In this document: positions 51,358 through 64,000 of the stretch, piece by piece
Layout: each line of letters begins with the position of its first letter
How positions within the stretch are numbered: position 1 is the first letter of the stretch
Origin: Acridotheres tristis
Taxonomy: Eukaryota; Chordata; Aves; Passeriformes; Sturnidae
NCBI GenBank assembly: GCA_037013685.1
Contig: CM072894.1
Coordinates: 29,883,529-29,947,528, forward strand
Direction: 5' to 3'
DNA: 64,000 nucleotides
Notes under the pieces: generated by a model
Told to the model about the DNA's origin: nothing
Databases searched by the model: none
Seen by the model: the letters and a program-made list of their open reading frames with translations, nothing else
Program-made: the position numbers and the translations under genes

Positions 51358-54300
51358 GAACAAGGGGGAATAAGAATCAGCTATTGCTCTGCATGTATAA
51401 ACACCTCACACACCTTAAAGCAACTGTGCTGCATCTTCTGTGGCTCAGCTAAGCACCCATGCATCAAGATTCACATGGATGTCACTGAAGCTACCTGCAC
51501 CATGAGGTCAAGTTTTTTATTAATTACAACTGGAATCCTATGTGAATGCAGGACGCCTCTCTCAGAATCATTTTTAAGAGCCAAATGTAAACAAAACTTG
51601 TCTTTGTGAAGTGGATCATGGGCACTGCAACCCAATATTGCAGCTCTGAGGGAAATCACTGTTAGAAACTCAATTATTGACTACTCCTAGAGGTGTCCTT
51701 TTAGCATTAAAATTCCTCACACATCAAAAATAAAAATAATCATTTTTGAAACAGGTGCTAAATTGCTTTGCTATCACACAAAAAATGCATCTTATTTCCC
51801 CAGCAGCTGAAGCCTTGGCTCTGCTGAACATCCTCAGACCCCCACGCACTGCACCCACCTGTGCCATGCCCCAGCAGCCACTGCTGCCCTGCCAAGGCTG
51901 CTCCAGAAGGCACAAGAAAGGTTTTTCTCCCCTCCCCTCCTCCAGTAAACACTCTCCCTGCCCACTGAGATCAACTAAATCTTTTGCCAGTCCCTACCAA
52001 ATAAATTAGTTTGTTCTTGAAGAGGTATTTTTTGTCGTGATGAATAACACAGTGTTGTATCTCACTATTAATCAAACAGAGGCAACCTTAATATGTCAAT
52101 GCTTTGTGCAGCTCTGACCCTCACTGCTCTGCTTTTGAAGGTTTTTTCCAACTGATTTTGAAGTGTGGCAAGTAATGGGAGAAAAAAACTCACAGGCCTT
52201 TTTGGATAGAGATATTCTGTCTTGTATAAAATGTAATGAAGTCAGATTTAAATACATATAACCTTGGGGTTATACAGTCTGAGTTCTTCTAAATGTGCTG
52301 TGCTCTGATAATACCTGACATTTAGAGAAGCATATCCCACAGTTATGCAATAAAGCTGATAACTTTCTAGAATTAAATCCACTCAAAGTGTGAATTCTGT
52401 AGAAAGAGCTGAAAGAAGATGCAAGAAAATAATCTAATAGCAGAATAAAGTGTATGGATTTGCCCATATTTTTATTTTTTTTAATTTACACTGAGACAAG
52501 AAAAAATCTCCATCTGATTTCAAATTTAAAAAGCCTTCAAACTTAAAATGCAAAGTAGAGCGAGGAAAGTATGTTGGCTACTTATTCTTCATTATGAGAG
52601 ACAACCTCATTTCAAACACACATAAATATTTTACAGAGGTGTGCAAGTTGCTGTATAGAATATTTGCCTGCAGCTACAGTTTGCTGTAACTTTTGAAACA
52701 CTACTTTACATGCTTAGGACTGGCAGACCTTGAACCACTGGTATTTTCATTGACCTTTTTCTCAGTACAGGGGCCTTCCAGCAAAACACACGGAATTTGC
52801 TTTCCCTGATTACTGAAGAAAAGCAGTTCTGCCAATTCTGGGAACAAACCTAGGAAACTTTGCTGCAGCACAGGAGGAGAACAGCCTGTGGCACAGCAGC
52901 CAGAGACTTCTCAAAGCAGCAGCAGCAGCTCTGGCTCCTTGGGTTACCTCAATCCCTGCTAAAACCCTGCACATGTCTGTGAGCCCTTGGCTCTGAGCCT
53001 CACAAAATGAAATTCCAAATCTGCCTGGGCTGGAGGGAGAAACTCATCCATTCTTTTTCCACAGAGGAAAGAAGGAATTGTGTTTCTCAGTCTCTTGTCA
53101 AGGAAAGGATAATGTGGAGCGAGGAGAGCTCCCTACATTCGTGTATGCACGCACTCCCACATGTTCTGCTGTCCTTCACAATCTGCTACAAACTGGTGAG
53201 ACTGCTTTTACTGCAGGGATTTGGGTTCTTTTTAAAAGCTTCCATTGTACTTTGAGCACGATCTGACAATAACGATATAAAAAGTTATAAAAGTGGGAAA
53301 AAAAGTAGGAAAACTGAACATGTCTATTTAATGCTCCACCTTCTAAAAGTGATTAGCCAACACAGAGAAATTGGAATTGAGGCTTCATCTCTGATGACAC
53401 CACACTCACTAAACCAACCATTTTATCAAACAGTCTCTGAAAATTCCTGCTACCCTAAGAAATCAAAGAGGAAGATGTGGAATTGCCATAGGTACAGTCA
53501 CACAGGATATATCCCATTCTGCAGAAGATGAAAGGAATATGCAAGAACCACAAATGTCATTCTGTGTTTCAAAGCATTACCATGATAACAGCACCTAAGA
53601 TGATTCTTTGCCTTTGTTATTAAATGAAATATCTCAAATGTAATAATGAATGCCTGTAAGAAGGGAATTACACATTTTTACTACAAATCTACTGTCAGGC
53701 ATGGCCTGACTCTTACCTGAAGGAGGAATGGGGAAAAGAAGCACCATATGTTAATTAATTTTTTTCTCCTTTTATTACTACTACAAATTTATTGTGCTTT
53801 CATGCATGAGATGATTCACTTTTACTCTTAAAATTTCCCAGAATGTGTAAAGAAAACAAAAATTTTAAAATCACTCACTTTGTATTAAAAAATTATTTGG
53901 TTATATTTAAAATGTTTTTAAAAAGCATTGCTATATTTTTGTAATTCTATCCTCCACTTTTCAAATGCTCGTTTGATATATCTCTTCACTGGTTTGTGGT
54001 TACTATGACACATACTGTAGGATTCTGGCACTGCTTCATTATTTTAAATGAGTCAGAAGATGACTGAAGCATGTAGAAATTAAAGCTATATTCATAACAT
54101 ATTCTCAACCCATTGGAAGTAAGGGCTGGGTCACTAAAACCACTCCCTCCTAAAAAATAAGTATAAATTGCTACTATTCAGATGTGCTATCAGTCTTCAT
54201 TTAATCTATAACAAAAGACAATGCAAACTATTAAACTCTGAAGGATTGCCCCTAGAAATTGTCTGTATTTCATTTACCCTGTTACAAGTTCAGGTTATGG

Positions 54301-56019
54301 CAGTCTTGTGCACATTTAATAGTCTCTTAATTAACTACTAATGCTGTTTATTTAGCTGGTATGACCACAGAATAAACTCACTCCTGAAGATATACAGAAT
54401 GGGGAAGTAGCCCTGGCCATTTCTAGGACATATTTTCCCTCCCAAGTGTTTCCTTCATGAATTGCAATGCTATCTTTTTACAGAACTGTGCCCTACTGAA
54501 TTCATGAAATCCACTTGCAATGATTTTATTTAGAGTATGAGTGTAATTTAAGGATTTGAGGTAATGATAAGCTGTAAAAATGGATTATTTGTTATCTCAA
54601 GGCACACTACTAAGGGGAAGGAAAACATAGTTCTTCACAGGCAATGAACAGAACTGGAAAAAATTATCCAGTTTCTGGTATTTTTGAAGATTAAATAGAG
54701 CTCAGAAATCAGAGTTTCTGTACCAATTATGAATACAGAGAACATTATTACATTTTTCTATTTTGAAGGCCAAAAATGACCATTTTAATCATGAGCTCTT
54801 GCCAACCTCATGCTGATGACAGATATTACTCTATGACTGACACATCATGCCCCTAATTTCTGTATGATTTTGAACAACCCTTTAAGAAAACCATCAAGTC
54901 ACAGAACCTGCTCATCTTCATTCCATAGCCAGAGTTACAGCATCGGTGAATCCTGTCTTGCATAGGTAATCCTTAAAATGAGAATATATGTTCACATCTG
55001 CTTTGAAAAATCATCCCTGGGATTTTCCTCTAAGTTAAAATCCTTTCCTCCTGATCTAATTTAGCTGACTAATATATAAACACATGCTGCTAATTGTGAG
55101 AGACTGAGTAGTACTTTTAAAAACCAAATTATGCCCATTTTTAATCACTCATTAACACCCTTTTTGGTAACACTCAAATGAGATTACCAGCTGAGAAGGA
55201 AAATTGTACTTGTGAATGTCTTTATAACTTTACATTTCTGGAATGAAAGAAGTGCTTCATTGAGCTATCTGACACATAATGAGCTCTGTTGGAGGGGTGC
55301 AAGAATTTTAATTCTTTCTTCACTCCCTGAAACAAAGCCCACAAAAGTGGGATAAGAGGCACTTTCTCCCCGCCCTAAACCCCTGAGCCCAGGACCTGTA
55401 ACTGTATTTATCCTGAAAAACACTCTTGGCTCACTAAAATTTGCTTGCTAGATTTCAGATAAAACAAATGAGGATCACTGTTTTTTCTCAAATTTCTAAT
55501 TTTTTTTTTCCTTGCTTTTAATTAGGTTCACATTCCAGTAATACTGTGAGACATCAGTGTTCTCACACTAACTATGGGTTGGTCAACACTTCCAGTGTCT
55601 TTCTTTGAGTAGGTCAGGCTTTCCATCTCATTTTTACTCTGCTTCTCATTCTATTAGTTTCAGAAGAACTTCTTCAGAACCACAAGGCTGTTTCAGAAAA
55701 CAGAGTCAAGATTTCCAGCTAAAGAAGAGATAAAAAATAAAATCACCATTTTGAAGCAGAAAGCCAGTGTGGTAAAACAGCATCCTCTTAATAGCTTAAA
55801 ATTTCCTGACAAACTTATGTAGGTCTCTTGGGCTAATAACTAACTTTGAAATCTGAATTAAATTAGTTTTTTGTAATTTAGAGCATCAAGTACTACCCTT
55901 TTAATCTATATGCACCAGTGTTGAGGACAATATTGAAACTGAATCACGCATCTTTACTATGCCAGTGAAAGCAGCAACGGTTTGCTAATTGCAAAAACGC
56001 ATCTTTTAATGAAAGCAAA

Positions 56020-56115
56020 GAAATTACAGGACCACCAAATCCCTTAGGTTAAAAAAGACCTGCAGGGTGACCAAGTCCAACCATGCACCCAGGACTGCCA
56101 AGCCCAGGAGGAGAA
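56020..56115 (-). mobile_element. CR1 LINE 3'-end fragment (antisense on plus strand)
   Basis: The plus strand reads CCTTAGGTTAAAAAAGACCT, then GACCAAGTCCAACCATGCAC, then CCAGGACTGCCAAGCCC. This is the reverse complement of the CR1 3' untranslated end, where the sense strand ends in a GGTTGGAC...AGGTCTTTTCCAACC pattern. The fragment is short and diverged. The sequence after about 56115 is no longer recognisable as CR1. Confidence 0.75.
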
Positions 56116-57834
56116 GCCAACTGCCCTCTGCTCTGTCACTGCCAGCCCTGCAGGAAGGGACATGATCCACAGGGATGCTGTCAGCAAGAACAGACCTCTG
56201 CCAGAGGCATCCTAAGCAGGATGATTTCCTGCTTAAGATATTGGAAAGGCTGCTTAAAGAGAAAAGTCAGCATCTCTGGGAATCTCCCAACAACTTGTGT
56301 ACGACCTTTTGCAGGAGAAAAGTCAAATTTGTCTGTTCAGGGCACCAAGTACAGGACACACTTCAGGCTCAGATGTTGCCTGCAAAGCTGCACACTCCAT
56401 TACAGCTCATTCTGAAAGAGTATTTTTCCAAAATCCTAATAAATGGTTTTCACATAAATACTGACAAAGCCACAATTATAGTGGCAATTGCAGGTGATTC
56501 TATAATAAACCATATTTCTTCCCTGTGAAGATATTAATTTACTTTTTTGAAATGTTCATTGCTAAGCCTAAGATTGGGTTTCTGAATTGTGTTCAGAGGC
56601 AATTTATACAGCAGAAAAAATACACTCTATCCTAAATGTACTGAACACTAATTTAAAATTATCTATTTGCCATAATATACATTCAACCCCCTACTGAAAA
56701 GTTCAGAAGCTTCTCCTCCTTCACATACAGCTCCATCAGGCTATTGTTATGCACTGGGAGCCCTGGCATACATTTCAGATGAATTGTGAGGCTTATTTTA
56801 AATTTTCCAGCAAAATGCTCTGGGTTAGATACATGGGTTATAGTGCAGATATGCCACTAAGTCCAAATCTCCTATGGTGTAGATTCAAAAGCATCATCAT
56901 GAGAGCAGTTTCATTTATCAGAATATCAAGCAGTGCTAATGCTCAGCTACATATGATTATTTCCAGAAATTCTTAAATTTGTAGGAAAATTAATATCCAT
57001 TTACAAGCACCTGCCTATGAAGCTCAATAATTCCCTGAAAATCAAAACCATTTTCTTCTGTCCCTCTCATACCTTTTAGTGTTAGAAATTGAACCCCACT
57101 CTTTTTTGGTGCATCAGAATACTTTCTTTCTAGGGGGGAAAAAAAAGGAAAAAAAAGTCCATACAGGACCGTGCTGGGTATTAGATACAATCCCCTCACC
57201 ACATCTACATCTGTGACTGTGAGGTACTTGACCTAAGTAGTAAGTTTGATAACTTAACTGACAAAAAATTCATTGAAAAACCAAAACACTTAAAAGTGGG
57301 TTTGTTTACACAGGAGTATTTCTTAATTGTTAGGATATCTTAATTATTGAAACAGTATCCCATCACAGCATTGTAAAACACAGAAGTTTTTGGAGATGCA
57401 CATCTTATACAAGCCTGATATGGATAACCTCCAGTTACAGCTGTTTTGTTTAAAATAAGGAGTTTTCTTTCAAGCTTCTTGCTCAGCAAAGTAACTACCA
57501 GGCATAATTTTACAGACAACACTAATTTGAATTTTCAGTAGTTTTGTTTTTTAGTTCCTGTGCACCCAAATATTTGGTAAAGTAACTTTGCCAGAAAAAA
57601 AAGTCCTGTACCTTTACTAAATAGGTGAGTTCAGAAACTGTTCATCAGTTTACTGAATGCTATGATAATCAACTGAGAACTACATGCTATGAACGGCCTG
57701 CCCAGAAAAAGTACATGTCTCTGGCAGCAGATCAAGCTTTCTCTGAAGTTAATAATTTAGTGGTTAGAAAGCCCAGTAAGATGTCACGGTGGCAAAAAGG
57801 ATATAAATTTTAAAAGCTGAAATTCTGATATACT

Positions 57835-57854
57835 AAAAAAAAAAAAAAAAAAAA
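57835..57854 (+). repeat. A20 homopolymer
   Basis: This is the longest uninterrupted A run in the window. It could be a relic of a retroposon tail, but no body is recognised upstream. Confidence 0.85.
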
Positions 57855-60429
57855 TCCTAATTTAGTTCATCTGCTTGTCTCTTGTTGGGGTGATTTTACT
57901 GAGCTCTCTGTGGCCATTTTGGATTCAAATTATTTTCCATAAGATGTGAACAGGGCCCACTGACTTTGAAACTGCTGGGCCATTTATTCTCCAGGCACTG
58001 TGAGGAAAGCACAATACTCATCCTTTCCCCCACGTCACTCAGCTCTCACACAAAGCTGCTGCATTGCTCTTTCAAGCAGTGGTGCTGCACTCACTAAACT
58101 GGAGATTATCTGTGGACAACCAGCTGAGTGTGAAAGCTTTGTGACCTGTGTCTGCCTGCCTTGGGCTGCCCTGAGTTCCACAGCAGAAACCAAAGCAGAG
58201 GCCACAGCCCCTGCTCAGCCTGGAGAAACACACTGAAAGCAGGCACACCTCAGCACTGAACATTTAACTCACTGCTGCAGTACTTCAGCGACCTTTCCTT
58301 GGCCTGTCTAAAATCAAATGTGATGTTCCTGCTTCTTTATTATTAATCAAACAGAAATATTCAATTAAGTTTCCCCTTATAATTAAACTTTCACGGCATG
58401 TAATATGCCATTTGTGCAGAATCTGCACTTGCAATCATTACTGGAGAAGAGAAATGTCGACTTCAAAGTTACTAACTCCTACAAGTTGGAAATTCTGTCT
58501 TAGTAGATGATGGGTATAAGTTGTAGACTCTTAAAATAATTTAAATTCAATTAAGCATACATTCTTTTTCCATAACAGGTGATGATGAAACAGACTATTT
58601 AAAGCAGTTAAACCAAAAGACATTAAAAATACATAAATATATAGAAAGACTGAAAAGAGACAGGTAGAAATGCCTAACTGCATAAAGCTCATAAAGAATA
58701 ATGAGTACAGAACTTGTACAAAATTACTATTAAAATTCACAGAGTTGTATCTTTAATTCACTTTGACTGTCTCTAGAAGTGAGTTCATCCATGTACATTC
58801 TAACCTGCATTTAAGAATAACAAGGTACACGGTTTTATTATAGAAAATTATACCTAAAGACAAGGTATAATTAATAATGTAGCAGAACATAATTTGGTTT
58901 AAATGTATTCAGTGCCTCTAAGACTTTTACTCAAAGGTCCTTGCTCCTGAGGCTTAGCAATGTACTTTTGTAAAGTATTACACATCTTAATAGAACTTTA
59001 CAAATAAATGCAACTTTGTTATTAATTTGTAGTTGCAATTTTTGTTAGTAACCTGAACCCTTCACATTAATTAAAGAGCTCAGTCTTTACTACAGGACAG
59101 AACTTCTAACTCAGATTTCTGCCAACACTGGCTGCTTAACACACACAAGAACAAGCAGAGAATGCTGTGGTAGCACCAAGGATGATGAACTTGCAAGGCT
59201 AATTCAAGGAACTATAAAAAGTATGCATAAAACCCCACAGGTATTTAGGAAACTGTAAACAGACAGTTACAACCTCCTGTATCCTAGAAAACAAAAAATC
59301 CGTTTCCTGGCTTACCAGGATACAGTCAAGGGTTTTAGGTCAAATATGTAACTTTTCTTAGCAGTAACTCAGTCAGAGAGACTTGGTCTTTTTCATCCTG
59401 GACTGCAAAGACAATGAAGACATAATAACCCAGGTAAAATTTCAGTTCACTAAGGAAGCAATCTAAAAACTGACCCCTTCTGCCCACTGAAGAATAACAT
59501 GACGTTCTGCAGCTTGCCAATGCTGCAATTTATATCAGAGATATAATATTAAATAAGCTCCCAACTTCCTTGACTTAAGTTGAATCAATTCTGCCTCACT
59601 ACGTAGCATCTGCCTTGGGCACAGATCCTAAGAAATCCACGAGTGCAATTCACATGGGTTGGTCTAGGACAAAATACAGGTAAGATGCTACAGTAAAACA
59701 AAAAAGAAACAGAGAAATTGATTCGGCAGCAGATGGTGAGAAAGCTGAGATCAATCAATATAAAACAGTGCTTGAAAGGAGACCCTGTGTGAAAGAGGCA
59801 GGAGCACAAAAGGCTGAATTGCTGAGAGCACTGAATGTAAAACCTGTAAGCACCTTATGGCCTCTCTTCACTGCTGATGCCAGAACCCATGAACCCATCA
59901 CCCTCAGCAGTGGTGGCTGGGTAATGCCACACAGAAAGTGAGGTGCATCCTGAAAACAGCATGGGAAGGTGAGGGCTTGGAGAGGATGACCAAACACAGC
60001 CAAGTGGAACACAGAACCTACAAACTCTCGTGCTTTAGGAATGCCAGGTCAGTCAAGTACAGAAAAGGATTGGTTTGGGACCTCCCCCAGAATTATTCAG
60101 CACATATTAATTTGGATCCCTTGGTAAAAATGCAAAGACAAGCAGAGGAAAACTTGAGAAACCTTTGTAACCTTGACACCTCTACTACTCCAAATCTGTT
60201 TGGTAGAAGCTGGATAAGAAATATTAACATTTTGAAGGGATATGGGAGAGAAGGAATAAGTGATAGTTATGCCCTAGAAACTTCATTATTTTAAGAAACC
60301 AGTCTAAAAAAGTGAAACATTGATTGCTTTGGCGAACTTTTTAATTTCATCAGGAAAAATAAAACAAGTGGAATTACTATAAAACATTTCATGAAAATTG
60401 TCATTGTTTGTAGCCCAATACATCAGGGG

Positions 60430-60524
60430 AAAAAAAAAAAAAAAAAGGAAGAAAGGAAGGAAACAAAAGACCCCAGTATCATAGAAATATACAAATAAAA
60501 AGCTGGCGGAAAAAAAAAAAAAAA
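60430..60524 (+). repeat. Two poly-A tracts with a GGAA-rich stretch
   Basis: A17 at 60430-60446 runs into GGAAGAAAGGAAGGAAAC, and a second A15 lies at 60510-60524. The purine bias of the plus strand explains the minus-strand Phe/Leu-rich open frame here. Confidence 0.8.
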
Positions 60525-62979
60525 GAAGACTGACACATGATGAAAAGCCATTACCAAAATAATGAGAACTATAATTATTTCTCAAGTGTAGTCTCTTGGA
60601 TTTAGATGGACTTGTACAGAATTACTACGTCATTGCATGAAAAAGATAACAAATTTCCCTGGGAAACTTACCAAATAGTCCAGGTAGACAGATTCATTTT
60701 CAGCTTTAAGTACTGCAAAGATGCATTTGCAGCTAAAGTTTTGCAATCTAATGCAGAACATCATATGTATCCAGGTAAAATCCTTAAAAAGCAACCTACA
60801 AAACTGTCTTCCTTCAGGAAAACCCTCAAATCCTGTGGAACTGAGAGCCTGGAGGAATTCACTAAAGGAAGGGAAGCCTGAGCTTTCAGCCTTCTCAGGA
60901 GGGAGAAATATGCAAGACCTAGGGCAGATGAATCTGCAGCTTTTTCTCCAGAGCAGCCCTGCAGCAAGGCCCTCCCTGCCCAGGTTATAAAGCAGGATTC
61001 AGTAAACCTTCACCAAGGCAGATTATATATATTCAACAAACACAGATGTGATGTTCAGCCTGGTAAGATTGAAAATCATTTACACATTATCAGCTGTGAT
61101 ATTTTTATTTTGTTTGGTTACAAATAATCTGATTTTGAAACAAATAATCAAAATTTGCTTATGCCAAAGACCACTGTTGATTAAAATGAAGAGTAGCACC
61201 CAGACATCTTGATTAATTATATGCATTTATTCCATTTTGTCAACACCTGCTTTTGGGAGTCAGAACAGATCCCTCAAGGAACCTGATAAATCACACTAAT
61301 GCAAGCTTTTCATTATAAAACCTTATTGTGGTTTAAGGTTCGTACATATTAAGCATTAAATGCTGCTTCTGTTGCACAGCTAACTTTAAAAAAATTGCAT
61401 CGAGCACCACTTTTTCATTTCCAGTTCTGGTAAAATATCTGTAGAATTTTAACTCTGACGACCTGAACTTACTGCTTGTTGATAAGCTGAGGATTTTCAA
61501 ATTAAGATTTCATTTAAGATTCTTTGTTCTGTAATAAGATTCCAGTAGCCTGGAAATGAAAGCAACAACTGCCTTGTGAACAAACTTCTGATGAAAAACA
61601 TTTAATAGAATTTTTCTGCTACAACTACCTGCATTATTCTAGCACACGAGCTCTTCAATAACTCATTGTTATGTGAGACAAGTCTCCAGTGCATGAGAAA
61701 TGTGGACTCCCAAATCCTCTACCAGGCAATGCTCACAGCACCTGCTCTCTCTCCAGAACCCCTACACAGCAGATTGTGGATGGAATTTAGGAATCCAACA
61801 GCCCTCCAAGATTTGCTGTTGCTGGGAGAAAGCTTATAAACAGTGCCACTGCCATTTAAATTAATTACTTTCGCCTTGTATAGTAATTTATAACCTGCAA
61901 GCTGTCTCTAAATGTTTTCACAGCAGGTTGAGCATCACAGACAAACCCAAACCTGATATGGTAGCAGTCAGCAGGTTTGGTAGCTATTCCACTTTGACTT
62001 TCTTCAAATTCTCCCTTGTCAATTGAGCTTCCCCTCAAGAACACTTAGTCTCAGAATGATTCCCATCAACTGAGTATAAATATTGGGTTTGAAGTCTTGA
62101 TTTCACTCTTGTATGTTGCATGTGAACAGCTTGATCCATTCCCCTGAATCCAGTCAATGAAGCCAATGGAATCAGAACCAGCTCTTAATCACATAATTTC
62201 TTGACTACTTAGAAACTAAGTAGTCAAGCACTGAAATGATCCCAGATGTCAAAGACATCATCACAGTGTGGAACTAGATAAAATACTGAGAATAATGATA
62301 CCTGCTCAACTCAAGGGTATTTGTACCATATTTTGGCCTGAAAACCAAAGTCCACTATCCACAGCAGATTATGCAGGCACTGATTTTAGAAATACCACAT
62401 ATTAGCAATTTTTGATTTAAAAAACCCCAAACTTGCCTAGACGAGCATTAAAGAAATACAGACAACTGACCAGTGAAATACAGAATGAATTCTCTCTGTG
62501 TCACTTTCATTTCCCAATACACATTGGTTTCCTGCAGTAGAGAGCTTTGAAACAAGTCACAAATCTAAAAGACTGGTACGCTAATAATGTGGTAAAATAT
62601 CTAACATTTTGCTCATGAACTTTCCCCAGTCCTGTCACCTACATTCATTCTGCCCTGCTCAGAGGTGTTCCACACTTGAGCAATGTGGAATGTCTTCCAT
62701 TCCATAAGGCACCCACCACACCTGCAGATATAACAATGGACACTACACACAAACAGGCTCTAGGTGTCCATGAGTTAGTTCAGCAGAAAGATAAAGGTAA
62801 AAATCTTCCCTGCACTCTGTGTTGTGAGGTTGATCATAGTAGGGAATAGATGATAGGACTAAGAGCTTTACCAACTTGAAATCTTTACCAAGTGCCAGCT
62901 GCATTCACACATAAACAGTTAAAATCCACTGCACCCATCCTTTTCCACTGACATCTTTCTTCTTCCAGCCTGTTTGTTT

Positions 62980-63007
62980 ATGTATGAATGTATGTATGTA
63001 TGTATGT
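62980..63007 (+). repeat. (TATG)n microsatellite
   Basis: TATG units repeat about six to seven times with one interruption (TATGAATG). It is a likely polymorphic marker. Confidence 0.85.
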
Positions 63008-64000
63008 GCATTCAAAGTCTGCAATTTCCCAGCTAATAGCTTGTCTGCTAGCACCTCCTGTATGACATTTGAAATTCTGCCGGTTATGTTAAGGACGAAA
63101 CAAACCCACAATGAAACTGCACAGCAAAAACAAAACAAGAAGATCTGACAATACTACAGAGAAAAATGCTATTATTAGCATATAAATTTAAAAATTCCAC
63201 TTGGGTAAAAACACAGAAGTCTCTTCAATGCCCTGCCTAGCATCATCAAATCCTTGAACCACCCTTGCTTTGGCACTGAAGGAATTTTTTTGTTAATCTT
63301 ACCAAAGCCAGAATCAGAAACCTTAAAAATCAGCCACCATAAGGGCTCTTCCACTGTTCTGGGCAGCAAGCACCCACAGCAGCTTCCCTCTCAAGCACAA
63401 ACGTGTCAGGTCAGGGCTGGCAGCAGGAACAGGCTGTGTCCTGGGTGACCACGACACATCCATCCAGCACGATCTGCTCAGTAATTCAATCACAGAGGGC
63501 CTGATGAGGTGGTCTTGAGTTTCTCTCCACTTCACAAATCCTAGGTACAAATCGGACCCGCCTTCATATCCAAAATTCAGAAAGTCAAATGATCACTTTG
63601 CTGAAATATATGGAATTTTGCTTGAGTGGGATCAGGAGTTCAGTAGGTACAGGCCAAAGTCCAACTAGACCAAAACTCTCGTGTCTTCCAGTTTCTTTGT
63701 CTTGCAATACTGACATTAGTGGAGATTATTAAGTGTCCATTAAAAGTGGACATACTGACATTAATGGGCATTATAAGGCTGAGAGTACATAGATTGTACG
63801 AAGTTTCCTTTGCCAATCAAAATAGTTGCATTTCATTTTTAGAGCTCAACACAAAATATGCTTCTCCAAATTCAGCTTCCAGAACAGTTCAATTAAGCGA
63901 GGATGCAGGAAAACAGAGATAATTTATTTTTGGGCAATGCAGTTTTGTTTGCTTCTCATACATATTGTATAAATATGCTTAACTTTTCTTTTTTTTCCAA

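Larger units (their letters stand above)
33040..64000 (-). other. DPP10 intron upstream of exon a (partial, at least 30961 bp)
   Basis: I found no coding exon here. Back-translated patterns for the expected preceding DPP10 exon (SPDLKY and AYDVKQ) were looked for on the minus strand without success. The intron contains CR1 fragments, several homopolymers, TA and TATG microsatellites, a purine-rich block and a G-quadruplex motif, each listed separately. Confidence 0.8.

Noticed and set aside
33040..64000. Possible further upstream DPP10 exons
   Set aside because: Patterns expected for the SPDLKY and AYDVKQ exon were looked for on the minus strand. No match with a proper acceptor and donor was found.
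1..64000. CRISPR arrays, operons, tRNA or rRNA genes, viral genes
   Set aside because: No regularly spaced repeats, ribosome-binding sites, tRNA cloverleaf or rRNA core sequences were seen. The window is vertebrate intron and exon sequence.

Overview
The window looks like a stretch of a bird genome, judged from sequence alone. It is AT-rich and almost entirely non-coding, with short exons separated by introns of about 1 to more than 30 kb. Its recognisable interspersed repeats are fragments of CR1 LINEs, the dominant avian retroelement. There is no sign of operons, bacterial signals or a virus.

The only gene I can support is DPP10, on the minus strand, as an internal segment of eight consecutive coding exons. 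In transcript order they lie at 32987-33039, 32806-32887, 14269-14389, 11349-11503, 8829-8926, 5589-5712, 3393-3431 and 2207-2314. Together they total 780 bp, exactly 260 codons. They start and end in phase 0, have no stop or frameshift, and every junction has a GT donor and an AG acceptor. The protein is part of the extracellular eight-bladed beta-propeller of a dipeptidyl-peptidase-like membrane protein, an auxiliary subunit of Kv4 potassium channels that has lost peptidase activity. It includes the DWLYEEE segment, which corresponds to the double-glutamate motif of DPP4. Residue choices (for example [20 protein letters not shown]) fit DPP10 rather than the paralogue DPP6. The N-terminal cytoplasmic and membrane exons lie beyond position 64000, and the C-terminal hydrolase-like exons lie before position 1.

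Layout: 1-2206 is intron downstream of the last exon seen. 2207-14389 holds six exons with introns of 1.1-3.1 kb. 14390-32805 is an 18.4 kb intron. 32806-33039 is an exon pair split by a 99 bp intron. 33040-64000 is the 3' 31 kb of a larger intron. The introns hold a sense CR1 fragment near 19.3-19.6 kb, an old, decayed CR1/L3-like antisense fragment near 49.96-50.76 kb, a short CR1 3'-end fragment near 56.0-56.1 kb, several A/T homopolymers and TA or TATG microsatellites, and a purine-rich block near 42.4-42.8 kb.

I found no undescribed multi-gene system. The points most worth checking are a four-tract G-quadruplex motif on the transcribed RNA strand about 300 nt upstream of one exon, the modular phase pattern of the exons including a 13-codon micro-exon, a candidate POU/homeodomain-type element near 27.6 kb, perfect hairpins and palindromes, and a 14-bp direct repeat flanking a TA-rich block. 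All other open reading frames look like chance or low-complexity artefacts.
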